Assembly (NCBI GenBank): GCA_023392035.1
Contig: JAEVZY010000067.1
Location: 1 to 5,158 of the forward strand
From: Pseudomonadota bacterium
Lineage (GTDB): Bacteria > Pseudomonadota > Gammaproteobacteria > Burkholderiales > Burkholderiaceae_D
Length of the DNA: 5,158 nt
Direction: 5' to 3'
This document shows, piece after piece, positions 4,970 to 5,158 of this stretch. Position numbers and translations under genes: made by a program. Position 1 is the stretch's first letter. Each line of letters opens with the position of its first letter. The notes under the pieces were generated by a model. The model had not been told where the DNA came from. It worked only from the letters and a program-made list of their open reading frames with translations, and searched no databases.

Positions 4970-5158
4970 ATGAATTCCGTTCGCACTGCTGCGCGACCTG
5001 TTTTGCGCACTGCTCCCCAACGCGGCGCTTCCCTGCTGGAGGTGCTGGTCACGATCGTGATCCTGGGCTTCGGCATCCTCGGCATGGTCGGACTGCAATC
5101 GCGCCTGCAAGTGTCGGAGATGGAGTCTTACCAGCGTGCGCAAGCGCTGATCCTGCTG
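4970..5158 (+). CDS. pilV: Type IV pilus modification protein PilV, N-terminal part, cut by window edge
   Basis: The frame is open for 63 codons to the right edge. A basic 19-residue leader ending in QRG precedes ASLLEVLVTIVILGFGILGMVGLQ (20-43). This is a prepilin peptidase site followed by the hydrophobic helix with Glu at mature position 5 (residue 24). The GASLLEVLV and FGILGMVGLQ pattern, followed by ESYQRAQALILL (52-63), is characteristic of PilV, a minor pilin that primes pilus assembly with PilW, PilX and PilE. The start is 2 nt after the pilE-like stop. An in-frame ATG at 4961 would lengthen it by three residues and overlap pilE. Neither start has a strong ribosome site, which suggests translational coupling. 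Confidence 0.88.
   Translation, partial: MNSVRTAARPVLRTAPQRGASLLEVLVTIVILGFGILGMVGLQSRLQVSEMESYQRAQALILL

Overview
The window is a high-GC stretch of a proteobacterial chromosome, most likely a betaproteobacterium of the Burkholderiales/Oxalobacteraceae type. This placement is inferred from gene content, codon use and ANR/FNR-type regulatory sites, not from a database match. Genes are tightly packed: there is no gene-free stretch over 300 bases, and I see no tRNA, rRNA, CRISPR array or insertion sequence.

Layout. Positions 1-650 (minus) hold the N-terminal part of a PatZ/ADP-forming acyl-CoA synthetase-like protein that runs off the left edge. It is divergent from a tandem-domain universal stress protein (769-1608, plus). 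The 118-bp gap between them holds a perfect FNR/ANR palindrome (684-697). A short convergent gap with a terminator hairpin (1618-1647) separates this stress protein from a second two-gene unit on the minus strand. That unit reads a nitronate monooxygenase-like flavoprotein (3286 to 2069), then a single-domain universal stress protein (2115 to 1669) overlapping it by 47 bp. A second FNR/ANR-like site (3347-3360) sits upstream of the flavoprotein, with a -10-like element at the spacing expected for a class II activated promoter. Next comes srkA (yihE), a stress-response kinase (4396 to 3407, minus). Divergent from it is the start of a minor type IV pilin cluster: pilE-like (4542-4967) and then pilV-like (4970 onward, cut by the right edge).

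How the parts may work together. The left two thirds looks like a small low-oxygen stress module. An acyl-CoA ligase/lysine-acetyltransferase-type protein, two universal stress proteins and a flavin enzyme carrying an unusual four-cysteine tail lie next to two FNR/ANR-type operators. This resembles the oxygen-limitation loci known from pseudomonads and Burkholderia. The right third is unrelated: a housekeeping stress kinase back to back with pilus-assembly genes, with palindromes in the shared 145-bp promoter region.

The points most worth following are the two matching oxygen-regulator sites, the Cys-x5-Cys-x3-Cys-x12-Cys motif in the flavoprotein, and the 36-bp imperfect palindrome over the predicted pilE promoter. 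I found no wholly new type of system here.
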